Shown here one piece after another: positions 8,777-17,928 of a DNA stretch of 64,000 nucleotides. The stretch comes from Methylobacter sp. (GTDB taxonomy: Bacteria; Pseudomonadota; Gammaproteobacteria; Methylococcales; Methylomonadaceae): assembly GCA_026399025.1 (NCBI GenBank), contig JAPLRU010000099.1:54779-118778 (forward strand), given 5' to 3'. The translations under genes were made by a program, and so were the position numbers. Under the pieces are notes generated by a model that did not search any database, was not told the origin of the DNA, and saw nothing but the letters and a program-made list of their open reading frames with translations. How positions within the stretch are numbered: position 1 is the stretch's first letter; every line of letters starts with the position of its first letter.

Positions 8777-9256
8777 ATGGCGGCTAGTGCTGATGATTTT
8801 AAGAAGGCAATGCAACTGTGGGCCAGCGGTGTCACCGTTGTGACAACACAGTCTGAAAAATTCGGCCTTCAGGGCATGACAGTGACGGCATTTTCGAGTG
8901 TTTCGGTTAATCCGCCGCAGGTATTGGTTTGCATTAATGAATCCGCCGACACCGGCGCGGGCATTCAGGAAAGCGAATACTTTGCGGTCAACGTTTTAAA
9001 TTCAGCGCAACAGGATGTTTCCAATCAATTTGCCGGCGGCAGCAGCCAACAGCAACGTTTTGAAAACACGCCTTGGAGCGCGGGCGTTAGCGGTGCGCCT
9101 CTTCTGAGCGACAGCATTATGTCTTTAGAATGCAAAGTCGTGGAAAGGGTTCACGCCGGCACTCACTGGATTATTATCAGCGAAGTACTGGACTGCACAT
9201 GCCGCTCAGGTGAACCGCTTTTATATTACAAAGGCGCTTATCAGCAACTTCGCTAA
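8777..9256 (+). CDS. Flavin reductase-like FMN-binding protein
   Basis: This is a split-barrel flavin reductase (HpaC/DIM6-NTAB family) of 159 residues, predicted to reduce FMN/FAD with NAD(P)H for a partner oxygenase. Family features are the opening helix DDFKKAMQLWASGVTVVTT, GMTVTAFSSVSVNPPQVLVC near residues 33-52 (flavin-binding) and a C-terminal GEPLLYYKGAYQQL. The ATG follows AGGGGACATAA, a good ribosome-binding site. No oxygenase gene is adjacent, so its client is unknown. A rho-independent terminator follows at 9344-9372. Confidence 0.85.
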   Translation: MAASADDFKKAMQLWASGVTVVTTQSEKFGLQGMTVTAFSSVSVNPPQVLVCINESADTGAGIQESEYFAVNVLNSAQQDVSNQFAGGSSQQQRFENTPWSAGVSGAPLLSDSIMSLECKVVERVHAGTHWIIISEVLDCTCRSGEPLLYYKGAYQQLR

Positions 9257-9286
9257 TGCGGTAATGAAACGCAGATGACACTGATC

Positions 9287-9316
9287 AACGCGGAGAGTTC
9301 ATGAAAGATCCGCGTT
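9287..9316. repeat. Short inverted repeat (AACGCGGA / TCCGCGTT)
   Basis: AACGCGGA at 9287-9294 pairs with TCCGCGTT at 9309-9316, preceded by AACGCAGATGA. The same CGCAGATG motif forms an inverted pair at 20922-20996. It belongs to a family of dispersed CGCAGATGA-type repeats in intergenic spaces. Confidence 0.5.
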
Positions 9317-9343
9317 TATCATAACCATCAGCGTCGTCTGGAA

Positions 9344-9372
9344 GACGCCGGGGTATCGGCGTCCCCTTTTTT
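9344..9372 (+). terminator. Rho-independent terminator after the flavin reductase
   Basis: GACGCC (9344-9349) pairs with GGCGTC (9358-9363) around an 8-nt loop and is followed by CCCTTTTTT on the plus strand. It sits 12 bp before the fliK stop, so it separates two convergent transcripts. The minus strand lacks a T-run, so it should not stop fliK. Confidence 0.6.
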
Positions 9373-9383
9373 GATCGACAGCA

Positions 9384-11918
9384 CTACGCATAAATACTCA
9401 ACAAACCGTTGCTGACGACAGCCCGTCCGCTTTCGATTTCTTGCTCTACCTCATCAACGCCATTCGCAGCAACGTTCGCAGCTCCGCCTTGCTGTCCCCG
9501 ACCGTCGGCTGTCTGCGCAAAGTTTTGCGCTTGCGAACGCCCTTGATCCGACATTGAACCTTGAGAAATATTCACATCCGCCAAATTAAGTTGTTGCGCG
9601 CCCATCATTTCCTTTAACTTCGGAATAGACGCTTCAATAGCGTCTCTTGTCGCCGCATGCTGTGCGGTAAATACGACAGTGGCTTGATCGTCGGCCACAT
9701 CGACACGCACCGATATCGGGCCGAGATGCGGCGGATTCAATCTGATTTCGGCGGTGGGTATGGCCTTGCTGCTCATCCATACAATCCGCTCACCCAAATC
9801 CTTATTCCATTCAGGATGCGATAGCGGCTTGGTAATTGCCGGAACATCCGCTTTAGTCTCCGCCACCAATTTATTAGGCTGGGCTAAATCCGTTCCAACT
9901 CGGGGTAAAGCCTTTTCCCCTTCTGCACTTAAAGCTTGCTGCTCAATGCGTGCGGATTTTTCAGTGGCCCCCGTATTAACCGCGTTATCAACACTTTTTA
10001 AGCTAAAGTTCTGATTATCCTGAACCGGTTGACGAAAAGCCGTTGTATTGTGCAATGGGCCGTCATCCGGCGCTTTCGTTGGCTGATTCGGTTTAGCGTT
10101 CTCAGTCGAGGGTTTGATAGAAGACAACAGATCATCCTCTTTGGGGCTGTCGGCCTGCGCCAAATTATTGACGGATTTTGCTGGTTCAGCCGGTAGTACC
10201 GCCGGGATAATCATGGTGACCGAAACGCCTTCCGCGGCATGGTTGTTCTCAGCAACGACTGTTTGAGCCTCGCCTTCAACCTGCTTTTTGTCCGATTTAT
10301 CGTTTTTTGCCGGTTTCACGTCCATTTGAGCCGTAACCACCGCAGCAATCGCCTCCTTCATATTGTTCATATCTTGTTCGGCTTCAGCGCCGACGCCTGT
10401 TGGTTTTTGCTGCAGCGGAACAGCTGTTGCGGCGGTGTTTTCGCCGCTTTGTACCGGAGAAACAAGCGTTACCGGTAGGTCTTGATTATTTTGCCCGGTC
10501 GGAGTAACCGTTGTGATCGGATCTTGGACAGTTTGCTTAACCGAAGCCGTCATTGCCATTGCATCCTTACTGTTTTTTTCAGCAGGAACGACTGCCGCAA
10601 TAACGTCCTTGATGGCTTGCTTGGACGGAACGGCCATTGCAGCCGCCGCTATCCCGCCCTTATCGCTTTGCCCCGTTTGGACCGCCACGGCAACCGCATT
10701 TTTTATATTTTTTTCGGTCGGAACAAGATCGGCAAACACATGTTTTCTATTTTGCCCGGCCAACGCAGCCGTTGCTATCGCGTCTTTACTATTTTGCCCG
10801 GTCGGAACTGCTGTTGCCGCATTCTTGCCGGTTTGCCCAAGCGGAGCCGCCGCTACGGCCGCGTTCTTGTTACTTTGCCCAACAAGAACCGCTGCTGCCG
10901 CATTTTTGTTGCTTTGTCCTGCCGGAACTGCGGCCGTTGCCGCCGTATCTTTGCTATTTTGCCCAACAAGAGCCGCCGCGGCCGTCGCATCTTTGCTGTT
11001 CTGCCCGACAAGAACCGCCGCTGCCGTATTCTTGCTGCTTTGTCCTGCCGGAACCGCGACCGTTGCCGCCGTATCTTTATTGCTTTGCCCAACAAGAACC
11101 GCCGCTACCGCATTTTTGTTGCTTTGTGCTACCGGAATCGCAGCCGTTGCCGCCGCATCGGTCCTGCTTTGCCCGACAAGCACCGCCGCTGCCGCATTTT
11201 TTTTTTTGTTGCTTTGTGCTACCGGAATCGCAGCCGTTGCCGCCGCATCGGTCTTGCTTTGCCCGACAAGAACCGCCGCTGCCGCATTTTTGTTGCTTTG
11301 TGCTACCGGAACCGCAGCCGTTGCCGCCGCATCTTTGCTATTTTGCCCAACAAGCACCGCCGCTGCCGCATCCTTACTGCTTTGTTGTCCGGCCGAAAGC
11401 GCCGCTGCAATCGTATCCTTAATATTTTGTTCGGTAGCCGTGCCCAGCGCAGCTGCACTTTTGCCGGCTTGCCCGCCCGGAACCGCCATTGCGATTACAT
11501 TTTTGATGTTTTGTTCAGCCGCAGCGGCCTTTTCCGCCGTCGTGGCACTCATGCCGATATATTTTAAAGTATCGGTTACCGTACCCAATACGGCTTCATG
11601 ATCGACATGACTGTTTATTTGGTATGACGGGGGCAAATCGTTGCCTAATAAAGCGGCAATATTTTGCGTATCGACATTACCGACAGGCACGGCGGCAACA
11701 CCTTGCAAGCTGTTGATAATCGGCAAACCGGTATTGACCGGTGTCTGTACGGGCGATGCGCCCCCGGTTTTTGCATTGCTCAACAGACCGATTTGCGCGA
11801 CTAATTCACCGGAGAAAGCCTCGGAAACAGTGCCGCTGCCGGTTAATGGCTGCGCTATGCTGTCAACTGTACCGAGGCTCGGCGCTAAAGATGATAAATT
11901 TGCACTTTCGATATTCAT
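9384..11918 (-). CDS. fliK: Flagellar hook-length control protein FliK, repeat-rich
   Basis: FliK measures hook length and switches the type III export apparatus to late substrates. The C-terminal hook-length domain is intact, with AEIRLNPPHLGPISVRVDV and VVFTAQHAATRDAIEASIP at about residues 700-760, then LNLADVNIS. Residues about 150-480 are an unusual low-complexity array rich in Ala, Val, Gln, Asn and Lys, built from 28-residue (84-bp) units of two halves such as QSNKNAAAAVLVG and SKTDAAATAAIPVA. The start at 11918 follows AGGAGGATTGAGT; a longer frame would run into the sigma-54 promoter. At 844 residues it is far longer than typical FliK (about 350-550). It closes the fliE-fliJ block, but fliL-fliR are absent from the window. 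Confidence 0.9.
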   Translation of the reverse strand: MNIESANLSSLAPSLGTVDSIAQPLTGSGTVSEAFSGELVAQIGLLSNAKTGGASPVQTPVNTGLPIINSLQGVAAVPVGNVDTQNIAALLGNDLPPSYQINSHVDHEAVLGTVTDTLKYIGMSATTAEKAAAAEQNIKNVIAMAVPGGQAGKSAAALGTATEQNIKDTIAAALSAGQQSSKDAAAAVLVGQNSKDAAATAAVPVAQSNKNAAAAVLVGQSKTDAAATAAIPVAQSNKKKNAAAAVLVGQSRTDAAATAAIPVAQSNKNAVAAVLVGQSNKDTAATVAVPAGQSSKNTAAAVLVGQNSKDATAAAALVGQNSKDTAATAAVPAGQSNKNAAAAVLVGQSNKNAAVAAAPLGQTGKNAATAVPTGQNSKDAIATAALAGQNRKHVFADLVPTEKNIKNAVAVAVQTGQSDKGGIAAAAMAVPSKQAIKDVIAAVVPAEKNSKDAMAMTASVKQTVQDPITTVTPTGQNNQDLPVTLVSPVQSGENTAATAVPLQQKPTGVGAEAEQDMNNMKEAIAAVVTAQMDVKPAKNDKSDKKQVEGEAQTVVAENNHAAEGVSVTMIIPAVLPAEPAKSVNNLAQADSPKEDDLLSSIKPSTENAKPNQPTKAPDDGPLHNTTAFRQPVQDNQNFSLKSVDNAVNTGATEKSARIEQQALSAEGEKALPRVGTDLAQPNKLVAETKADVPAITKPLSHPEWNKDLGERIVWMSSKAIPTAEIRLNPPHLGPISVRVDVADDQATVVFTAQHAATRDAIEASIPKLKEMMGAQQLNLADVNISQGSMSDQGRSQAQNFAQTADGRGQQGGAANVAANGVDEVEQEIESGRAVVSNGLLSIYA
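10780..11400 (-). repeat. 84-bp (28-codon) tandem repeat array inside fliK
   Basis: Near-identical units recur with the anchor gctttgtgct/gctttgtcct at 10911, 11037, 11121, 11211 and 11295. The steps are 126, 84, 90 and 84 bp, that is, multiples of a 42-bp half unit plus one 6-bp insertion. Adjacent copies around 11118-11340 are nearly identical, so the expansion looks recent. More diverged units extend on both sides. All steps preserve the reading frame. Confidence 0.85.
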
Positions 11919-11951
11919 ACTCAATCCTCCTGAGATCCTGGCCAATTACCA

Positions 11952-11967
11952 AGCACTTCCTATGCCA
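11952..11967 (-). promoter_or_regulatory. Sigma-54 promoter for fliK
   Basis: The minus strand reads TGGCATAGGAAGTGCT, with GG and GC separated by exactly 10 nt as required for RpoN -24/-12 elements. Predicted transcription would start near 11941, 23 nt before the fliK ATG and its AGGAGG site. It lies in the 55-bp gap between fliJ and fliK, so fliK can be expressed separately. Confidence 0.7.
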
Positions 11968-11973
11968 CTTAAA

Positions 11974-12417
11974 TTATTTTGAATGATTCCGGCCGGTTCT
12001 GGAGGCTCGTTCGTCTTGCTCCAACTGTTCCCGCTTGGCTTCCTGCTTCATTTCCACGACCAACGCCGAATCGCACACCTTTTGCAGGCTTTGGGTTTTA
12101 TGATGCAGCTGTTCCCAGATTTTTCTTTTGGCCGATAATTCGGCCTCAATGGAGCGCTGCACTTGTTCCTGACCCAGGATGGCCTTATCGAGTTTATCGA
12201 TAAACGATCTAAACTCCAGAAGCTGGGCAACATGGGCGCCTCTGCTGCCCATCTGGTCGAATCGATCCTGATATTCTTTACGGTAGTTTTTTAGACCTTC
12301 AATCTGAGTCTGCATGGTCTGAAGTTTCCGCTGAACCGAACCCAGCACTTCCAAAGCGTTTTTTTCTTGTGTCGCCTTGATGTCGACGATGGTTTTAATG
12401 CGTTGCGATTTTTTCAC
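11974..12417 (-). CDS. fliJ: Flagellar export chaperone FliJ
   Basis: FliJ is a small coiled-coil protein of the flagellar type III export gate that binds the FliI ATPase ring and FlhA and escorts export chaperones. The 147-residue protein is almost wholly helical, with charged heptads (for example AELSAKRKIWEQLHHKTQSL) and the family's N-terminal pattern KSQRIKTIVDIKATQEKNA. Sequence identity in FliJ is always low, so the call also rests on position directly after fliI. It is separated from fliI by 29 bp. Confidence 0.88.
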   Translation of the reverse strand: MKKSQRIKTIVDIKATQEKNALEVLGSVQRKLQTMQTQIEGLKNYRKEYQDRFDQMGSRGAHVAQLLEFRSFIDKLDKAILGQEQVQRSIEAELSAKRKIWEQLHHKTQSLQKVCDSALVVEMKQEAKREQLEQDERASRTGRNHSK

Positions 12418-12446
12418 TTATATCCTTGGTATTCTTAAAAACGCGG

Positions 12447-13799
12447 CTACCGCCTTACGCCCAGCAATAACGCCAGCTCTTGTAAACTCCGCTCGATGTC
12501 GACCGGCTCATCCATGCTCTGTTGCAAAAAATCCAAAATCGCCGGATTTTTTTCTATGGCTTTGTCGATGCGAGGGTCCGATCCCGGCTGATAAGCGCCG
12601 ACACTGATTAAGTCCCGGTTTTGCTGATAAAGCGAATACAATCGCCTTAACTCCCGCGCCATTTGCAAATGACCGGCATCGACAATATCCGGCATAACCC
12701 GGCTAATCGACGCCTCTATATCGATAGCCGGAAAATGTCCCGACTCGGCCAAGCTTCTGGACAAGATAACATGTCCGTCCAACACGCCTCTGGCCGCGTC
12801 GGCAATGGGATCGTTAGTATCGTCGCCCTCGGCCAAAACCGTATAAAAGGCGGTGATCGAACCGCCGCCGTGATCGGCATTACCGGCGCGCTCCACCAAA
12901 TGCGGCAATTTGGCGAATACCGAAGGCGGATAGCCCTTGGTCGCCGGCGGCTCGTCAATGGCCAGCGCAATTTCGCGGTGCGCTTGGGCGAATCGGGTTA
13001 AGGAGTCCATCAATAACAGCACATCAAGCCCCTGATCGCGAAAATACTCGGCAATACTGGTCGACAACAACGCCGCATGAACCCGCATCAACGGCGGACA
13101 ATCGGCCGGCGAAACGACAACTACCGCGCGTTTAAGCCCCTCTTCGCCCAAAGTCTTCAGCACGAATTCATTAACTTCTCGTCCCCGCTCGCCGATCAGA
13201 CCGACCACAACAATATCGGCTTTAGTGAATTTGGTCATCATGCCCAACAGTACGCTTTTGCCCACGCCGGTGCCCGCAAACAAACCCATACGCTGCCCGC
13301 GGCCGACACTGAGAATCGCGTTTATCGCTCTAACTCCGACATCGAGCGGCTCGCGTATCGGCCGTCTCGATAACGGGTTAATCGGCACGCCGTTAAGCGA
13401 AATCAGCGCATCGGTTTTAAGCGGACCTTTATCGTCAATCGCATTGCCGGCGCCGTCCAATACTCGCCCCAGCAAACTGAAACCCACTTTAGCCAAGCTG
13501 TTTTTACCCATCGGAATGACGCGGCAATCCGGCTCAAGTCCATGAACTTCGGAGGTGGGCATTAAAAAAATACGGGCATCGGCAAAACCCACGACTTCGG
13601 CTTCAATCATTCTGCCGCTTTTAGTTTCAATCCGGCAGCGGGACCCGATAGCCGCTCGGCAGCCTACCGCTTCCAAGGTCAGGCCTACCATGCGGGAAAG
13701 CCTACCTTCGACGATAAGCTCAGGCACGTCTGTTAATCTTTCGGAATAAGGCTTTAACCTATCCAGCCAAATCTGCGACCGGTCGGTCTCCGGAATCAC
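12447..13799 (-). CDS. fliI: Flagellum-specific ATPase FliI
   Basis: FliI is the F1-beta-like hexameric ATPase of the flagellar export machine. Walker A is GLFAGTGVGKSVLLG near residues 167-181, and the Walker B region is DVLLLMDSLTRFAQAHREI, typical of export ATPases. GLIGERGREVNEF and the C-terminal helical domain ending ELALLLGVRR are also present. At 450 residues it is the normal length. It overlaps fliH by 4 bp and is followed by fliJ, the standard gammaproteobacterial order. Confidence 0.96.
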   Translation of the reverse strand: MIPETDRSQIWLDRLKPYSERLTDVPELIVEGRLSRMVGLTLEAVGCRAAIGSRCRIETKSGRMIEAEVVGFADARIFLMPTSEVHGLEPDCRVIPMGKNSLAKVGFSLLGRVLDGAGNAIDDKGPLKTDALISLNGVPINPLSRRPIREPLDVGVRAINAILSVGRGQRMGLFAGTGVGKSVLLGMMTKFTKADIVVVGLIGERGREVNEFVLKTLGEEGLKRAVVVVSPADCPPLMRVHAALLSTSIAEYFRDQGLDVLLLMDSLTRFAQAHREIALAIDEPPATKGYPPSVFAKLPHLVERAGNADHGGGSITAFYTVLAEGDDTNDPIADAARGVLDGHVILSRSLAESGHFPAIDIEASISRVMPDIVDAGHLQMARELRRLYSLYQQNRDLISVGAYQPGSDPRIDKAIEKNPAILDFLQQSMDEPVDIERSLQELALLLGVRR

Positions 13800-14590
13800 G
13801 CGCTTTCATCCTCGTCATCTGCGCCCGGCGTTGCTCTCGGCAAGCGTTGCTCCGCCTTTCCCGTCCGCGCCGTCTCGCCTCCGGCTCTGCCGTCGCTCTC
13901 CCGCTCGCCGCCTAATACGGTTGCGATAACCGCGGCCAAGCGATGTTCTAAAGTGGCGTCAACATGCGAAATCTCGGTAGCGACTTTGCAGCCGCCACGG
14001 GTAACTAACGGATCTTCAACGATAGCCCAACTGGGCGATATGTCATCCAGCGCTAAGGCCGAACGCACCAACTCGGCATCTTCCGGGTGCAGCTTCAAGC
14101 TAATCTTTTGTGAAGCCAGCGGCAAGACTTTGATGGCTTCACGCACAACCGCAACAATTTGTCCGGGATCCAACTTGATTTCGCGGCGGATGATTTGGGT
14201 GGCGATGCCTATAACCAGCTTGATCAGCTCTTTTTCAACTTCGTCATCAAGACGTTCAAACGGTTCGCTGAGCGATTCTAAAAGACTGACCAGCTGTTTC
14301 GCTTGGTTTTGCAATAAATGCACATTATCGTCGTAACCTTTTTTCGAGCCCTCATCAAAACCTTGCTGAAACCCATGCATTTTGCCTTGCGCAAAAGCTT
14401 CGTCATAGGCTTGCCTTTGCATGGCTTCAATTTCATCGACCGTTAAAATCGGTGTCGGCTCATACTCCGGTTCGACCGTCTCCGATACGACAGGCGGCGG
14501 CTCTTCTACTCCGGAAACATCCGGCATGCTCCATAATCTTAACGACTCCAGCTCGGCTTCTGTGAATCGGGGCCTCTTAGATAAGCTCAT
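13796..14590 (-). CDS. fliH: Flagellar export ATPase regulator FliH
   Basis: FliH binds and restrains FliI and anchors it to the C-ring. The N-terminal part (about residues 1-90) is acidic and proline-rich. A Gly-repeat helix follows, with AFAQGKMHGFQQGFDEGSKKGYDDN near 80-105 showing the G-x3-G spacing typical of FliH. The C-terminal domain contains ELIKLVIGIATQIIRREI and LHPEDAELV. I chose the ATG at 14590 (MSLSKRPRF), which gives 264 residues and a 14-bp overlap with fliG; an upstream ATG at 14623 would overlap by 47 bp. The charged C-terminal tail ends DDEDESA. Confidence 0.92.
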   Translation of the reverse strand: MSLSKRPRFTEAELESLRLWSMPDVSGVEEPPPVVSETVEPEYEPTPILTVDEIEAMQRQAYDEAFAQGKMHGFQQGFDEGSKKGYDDNVHLLQNQAKQLVSLLESLSEPFERLDDEVEKELIKLVIGIATQIIRREIKLDPGQIVAVVREAIKVLPLASQKISLKLHPEDAELVRSALALDDISPSWAIVEDPLVTRGGCKVATEISHVDATLEHRLAAVIATVLGGERESDGRAGGETARTGKAEQRLPRATPGADDEDESA

Positions 14591-15590
14591 CACCGCCAGC
14601 TCCCATTTGGATCTCGCCCGCATCGGCTAGTTTTTTGGCAATGGCCAATATATCTTTTTGCGCCAGCTCTACTTCGCTTAATTTGGCAGGCGGTGAAGCC
14701 TCCAAATCGTCACGCAGCATTTCCGCGGCACGCTTGGACATATTGCTGAATATTTTTTCCTTAAGATCGCTCCCCACGCCGCGTAAGGCCAGCAACAACT
14801 GTGCGGTTGAAACTTCGCGCAACAAGGTTTGCATACCCCTTTCATCAATCGTCGTGAGATCTTCAAAAGTAAACATCTTCTCTTGGATTTCCTGAGCCAA
14901 TTCGGAGCGGTGCTCGGCAATGCCCGACATGACCAAATCCGCCGCGCCGCCATCCATGAAGTTTAAGATGTTAGCTACCGCATCGACACCGCCGATAGTG
15001 GTCGATTTGACATTATCGGAACCGGTTAATTGCGCTTCCATAATTTGGTCCAACTCACGCAAAGCGGACGGTTGTATGCCTTTCATCGTCGCGATTCTCA
15101 TCATCAAATCGGCGCGCATACTTTCAGGCAAGAACATCATCACATCGGCCGCTTGCTCGCTTTCCATTAACGACATAATGGTCGCGACAATCTGCGGATG
15201 CTCCAAGCGAATCATGTCCGCAATCGACCGGGTATCCATCCATTTCAACTGCTCGATACCCTTGGTGTTGCCGCCCTGTAGAATCCGGTCGAGAATGCTG
15301 TTCGCCTTATCCGCGCCCAAAGCGCTGATCAATACGGTGCGGATATATTCGTCGGTATCCATACCCAAAGCGGTCTGCCTTTTTACATCGACGATAAACT
15401 CTTCAACCACCTCATCCATCATCTCTATCGAAATCTCGCCCACGCTTGCCATGGTGGTGCCTAAAATCGTCACTTCTCGGGGCGTCATGTGTTTTAGCAC
15501 CATCGCCGCCCTATCCATCCCCAGCGCCAACAGCAATACCGCGGCACGATCGACTTGGGTTAGGTCACTTTTTTTTTCTGCCTTAGCCAT
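14577..15590 (-). CDS. fliG: Flagellar motor switch protein FliG
   Basis: FliG is the rotor protein that contacts the stator and transmits the CheY-P switching signal from FliM. The N-terminal domain binds FliF, the middle domain has an EHPQIVATIMSLM motif (EHPQ, near 130), and the C-terminal torque domain has MFTFEDLTTIDERGMQTLLR with the conserved charged residues (near 245-265). At 337 residues it is full length. It overlaps fliF by 8 bp and fliH by 14 bp, so translation is coupled in the fliEFGHIJ unit. Confidence 0.97.
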   Translation of the reverse strand: MAKAEKKSDLTQVDRAAVLLLALGMDRAAMVLKHMTPREVTILGTTMASVGEISIEMMDEVVEEFIVDVKRQTALGMDTDEYIRTVLISALGADKANSILDRILQGGNTKGIEQLKWMDTRSIADMIRLEHPQIVATIMSLMESEQAADVMMFLPESMRADLMMRIATMKGIQPSALRELDQIMEAQLTGSDNVKSTTIGGVDAVANILNFMDGGAADLVMSGIAEHRSELAQEIQEKMFTFEDLTTIDERGMQTLLREVSTAQLLLALRGVGSDLKEKIFSNMSKRAAEMLRDDLEASPPAKLSEVELAQKDILAIAKKLADAGEIQMGAGGDELI

Positions 15591-17388
15591 CTTTTTTAAT
15601 CCATGATTTAATTACTTGCGCGACGACTTTCGAATCATCGTCAATCAATCTTTTGACATATTCCAAGCGATGCTCGTAACTTTGAGGGACATCTAAAAGT
15701 AACATATCCTGTATTTCAGTGGTCGGCACATCAAAATGCACATTATGTTGAGCAGCCGGCACGGCAATAGGAATGCCGTCTTCATTAAATCCGACACTTC
15801 CGCCGATAGCCGCCGCCTTTTCTTGTGCTTCCGCCAAAGCCAACGCTTTTTTCTCTTCCACGTCGCGCGCGACAAGACTGCGCATGGTAGGCCGCAATAC
15901 CCCGAACAGCAGAAACAGGACGGCCAACACCGCAGCCGCTTGCTTCATAAGGTCAAGGAACCAGCCTTGCTCCCAAAGCGGCTGGGCCGGCAACTCCTCA
16001 ACCAGATCGTCCATTCTGAAAGTCACATTGGTGACGGTAACCTGATCTCCGCGGCTGCTGTCAAAGCCCACCGCCTGCTTAACCAGGTCGCTGAAACGAT
16101 TAATATCTTCCTGGGAATAAGATTGCCCTTTAACGCTGCCATCGCTTTGCGGGATGTGCCGATCATCGACCACGACAGCCACGGATAAGCGACGCAATGC
16201 TCCGGTAGCCAAGCGAGTATGAGTGATCGTTTTATCCAGCTCGTAATTCCGGGTAAGGTTTTTTGCCGATGAACCGGGCGAGGCGCTTGTCGTGCTTGCG
16301 GAAGTGGAAGCGGTGGCCGAAGGGTCCGGAGCGGCGCCCGCCGGTGTCGGTTGATTGGATAACGCGCCGGGAACGCCTTGAGTAGCGGATTGAGTGCTTT
16401 GCTCTTCCGATGTTTGCTCGCTTCTTAACGCCGGCAAATCCGGGTTGAACATCTCCTGGGTTCGGTCGGTCTCGGTAAAATCCACATCGGCTGAAATTTG
16501 TACGCGCATACCATTGCCGCCCACCAAAGGCGACAAGATATTTTCAATACGTCCCATCAGGTGTTCTTCAATATTTTTCTTATATTCGAATTGCTTGGAG
16601 GTCAGATTGCCCATTGCCGAGGTCTCGTTGCTGTTTAACAACTGACCTCTTTGATCGACGACGGTAACTTGATCGGCATCCAGTTGCGGCACACTGGAAG
16701 CGACTAAATGAATAATGGATTCGACTTGGCCTTTATCCAACGACCGGCCTTGGTATAAATTGACCATGACTGACGCGCTGGGCTTCTTACGCTCCCGCAC
16801 AAACACCGATTGAACGGGAATGGCCAACAGCACCCGCGCGCTTTTTACGTTCTGGATCGACATAATGGTTCGGGCGATTTCGCCTTCCAGCGCGCGTTGG
16901 AAGCGCAGCATTTCGACACTTTTGCTGGCGCCGAAACCCTGCTCCTTATCCAGCAACTCATAGCCCAAACTGTTGCTTTTGGGTAAGCCCTGGGCCGCTA
17001 ATTTGAGCTTTATCGTACTCACCTGATCCGTCGGCACCAGAATAGCGCCGGAACCGTTCTCAACTTTGTACTTGATATTGTCCTTGGTGAGCACATCAAG
17101 AATTTCAGTTACATCGCTTTCGCCGATCTCGGCATACAAGCGGCTGTAAGAGGCTTCCTGCGACCACAGCACAATAGCGACACCAATAGCGACACTCAAA
17201 GCCAAACCCAGCATCAAGCCGAGCTGGCGCGCTATGGTCAGCCCGGCCAAGCCCTTAATAGCGGGGTGTGCATTCGCGGTAGACGCTAGAATATGAGACA
17301 CCTCCCCTTCAAGATGCCCCTTATCCTTTTCCGCCGCATCGTGCTGGTGACCGGTCTCAACTAGACTATTACCGCTTTGTTCGCTCAT
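15583..17388 (-). CDS. fliF: Flagellar MS-ring protein FliF
   Basis: FliF forms the membrane/supramembrane ring on which the motor and export gate assemble. A first TM segment lies near residues 50-72 (LGLMLGLALSVAIGVAIVLW) and a second near 490-510 (AAAVLAVLFLLFGVL). The large periplasmic YscJ/FliF region lies between them. A Ser/Thr/Ala/Pro-rich linker around 345-375 is normal for the family. The C-terminal cytoplasmic tail that binds FliG is present. At 601 residues it is of usual length. It is 178 bp from fliE; I found no RpoN site in that gap, so it is probably transcribed from the fliE promoter. Confidence 0.96.
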   Translation of the reverse strand: MSEQSGNSLVETGHQHDAAEKDKGHLEGEVSHILASTANAHPAIKGLAGLTIARQLGLMLGLALSVAIGVAIVLWSQEASYSRLYAEIGESDVTEILDVLTKDNIKYKVENGSGAILVPTDQVSTIKLKLAAQGLPKSNSLGYELLDKEQGFGASKSVEMLRFQRALEGEIARTIMSIQNVKSARVLLAIPVQSVFVRERKKPSASVMVNLYQGRSLDKGQVESIIHLVASSVPQLDADQVTVVDQRGQLLNSNETSAMGNLTSKQFEYKKNIEEHLMGRIENILSPLVGGNGMRVQISADVDFTETDRTQEMFNPDLPALRSEQTSEEQSTQSATQGVPGALSNQPTPAGAAPDPSATASTSASTTSASPGSSAKNLTRNYELDKTITHTRLATGALRRLSVAVVVDDRHIPQSDGSVKGQSYSQEDINRFSDLVKQAVGFDSSRGDQVTVTNVTFRMDDLVEELPAQPLWEQGWFLDLMKQAAAVLAVLFLLFGVLRPTMRSLVARDVEEKKALALAEAQEKAAAIGGSVGFNEDGIPIAVPAAQHNVHFDVPTTEIQDMLLLDVPQSYEHRLEYVKRLIDDDSKVVAQVIKSWIKKDG

Positions 17389-17566
17389 GGTTTAATCACA
17401 AATAATTACTCAGCATTCAAACAATTAGAACGCTGCCGGCGCTGACTTCTAAGGTGCGTAAGGTTTTTTTCCTGAACATCCCCTGTCCATCGTATTCCTC
17501 TGCGTTTATTGTATTCGATGGCGCAAAATAGCTACAGTTACCGATTGCTTTAAGAACAAGCCCGCA

Positions 17567-17884
17567 CTACATGGGCATATTCATCACATCTTTATACGCT
17601 TCAACTAATTTGTTCCTGACTTGCAGCATGGCCTGAAACGAAACGCTGGCTTTTTGCGAAGCCACCATGACTTCCGCCAGACTGATATTTGTGTCACCGG
17701 TCTGAAAAGCCTCCGTCATTTTTCCGGCAGTTTGCTGAGTGTCATTCACCGCGCCGATAGACTGTTTCAGCATGGCGGCAAAATCGGCGCCGCCACCGCT
17801 ATCCGCTACTTTATTGCTGCTGGAGGCTTCGAGCGACATAGCCCGCATCTGGGCCAAAACTTGATTTACATTCATCTCACTCAT
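17567..17884 (-). CDS. fliE: Flagellar hook-basal body protein FliE
   Basis: FliE joins the MS ring to the proximal rod and is needed for export gate activation. The C-terminal half carries the family pattern: AVNDTQQTAGKMTEAFQTG, then ISLAEVMVASQKASVSFQA and VRNKLVEAYKDVMNMPM. At 105 residues it is normal. The ATG follows AGAGGTTCCCCC and lies about 34 nt downstream of a predicted sigma-54 start, so it heads the fliEFGHIJ operon. Confidence 0.95.
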   Translation of the reverse strand: MSEMNVNQVLAQMRAMSLEASSSNKVADSGGGADFAAMLKQSIGAVNDTQQTAGKMTEAFQTGDTNISLAEVMVASQKASVSFQAMLQVRNKLVEAYKDVMNMPM

Positions 17885-17928
17885 CGGGGGAACCTCTTAA
17901 ATTCTCGGTAGTCTGTAGTAGAGTTTAG

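Noticed and set aside
10482-11601. Long plus-strand open frames (over 350 codons) opposite fliK
   Set aside because: They are antisense shadows of the Ala-rich repeats and have Cys/Arg-rich periodic composition with no start signals.
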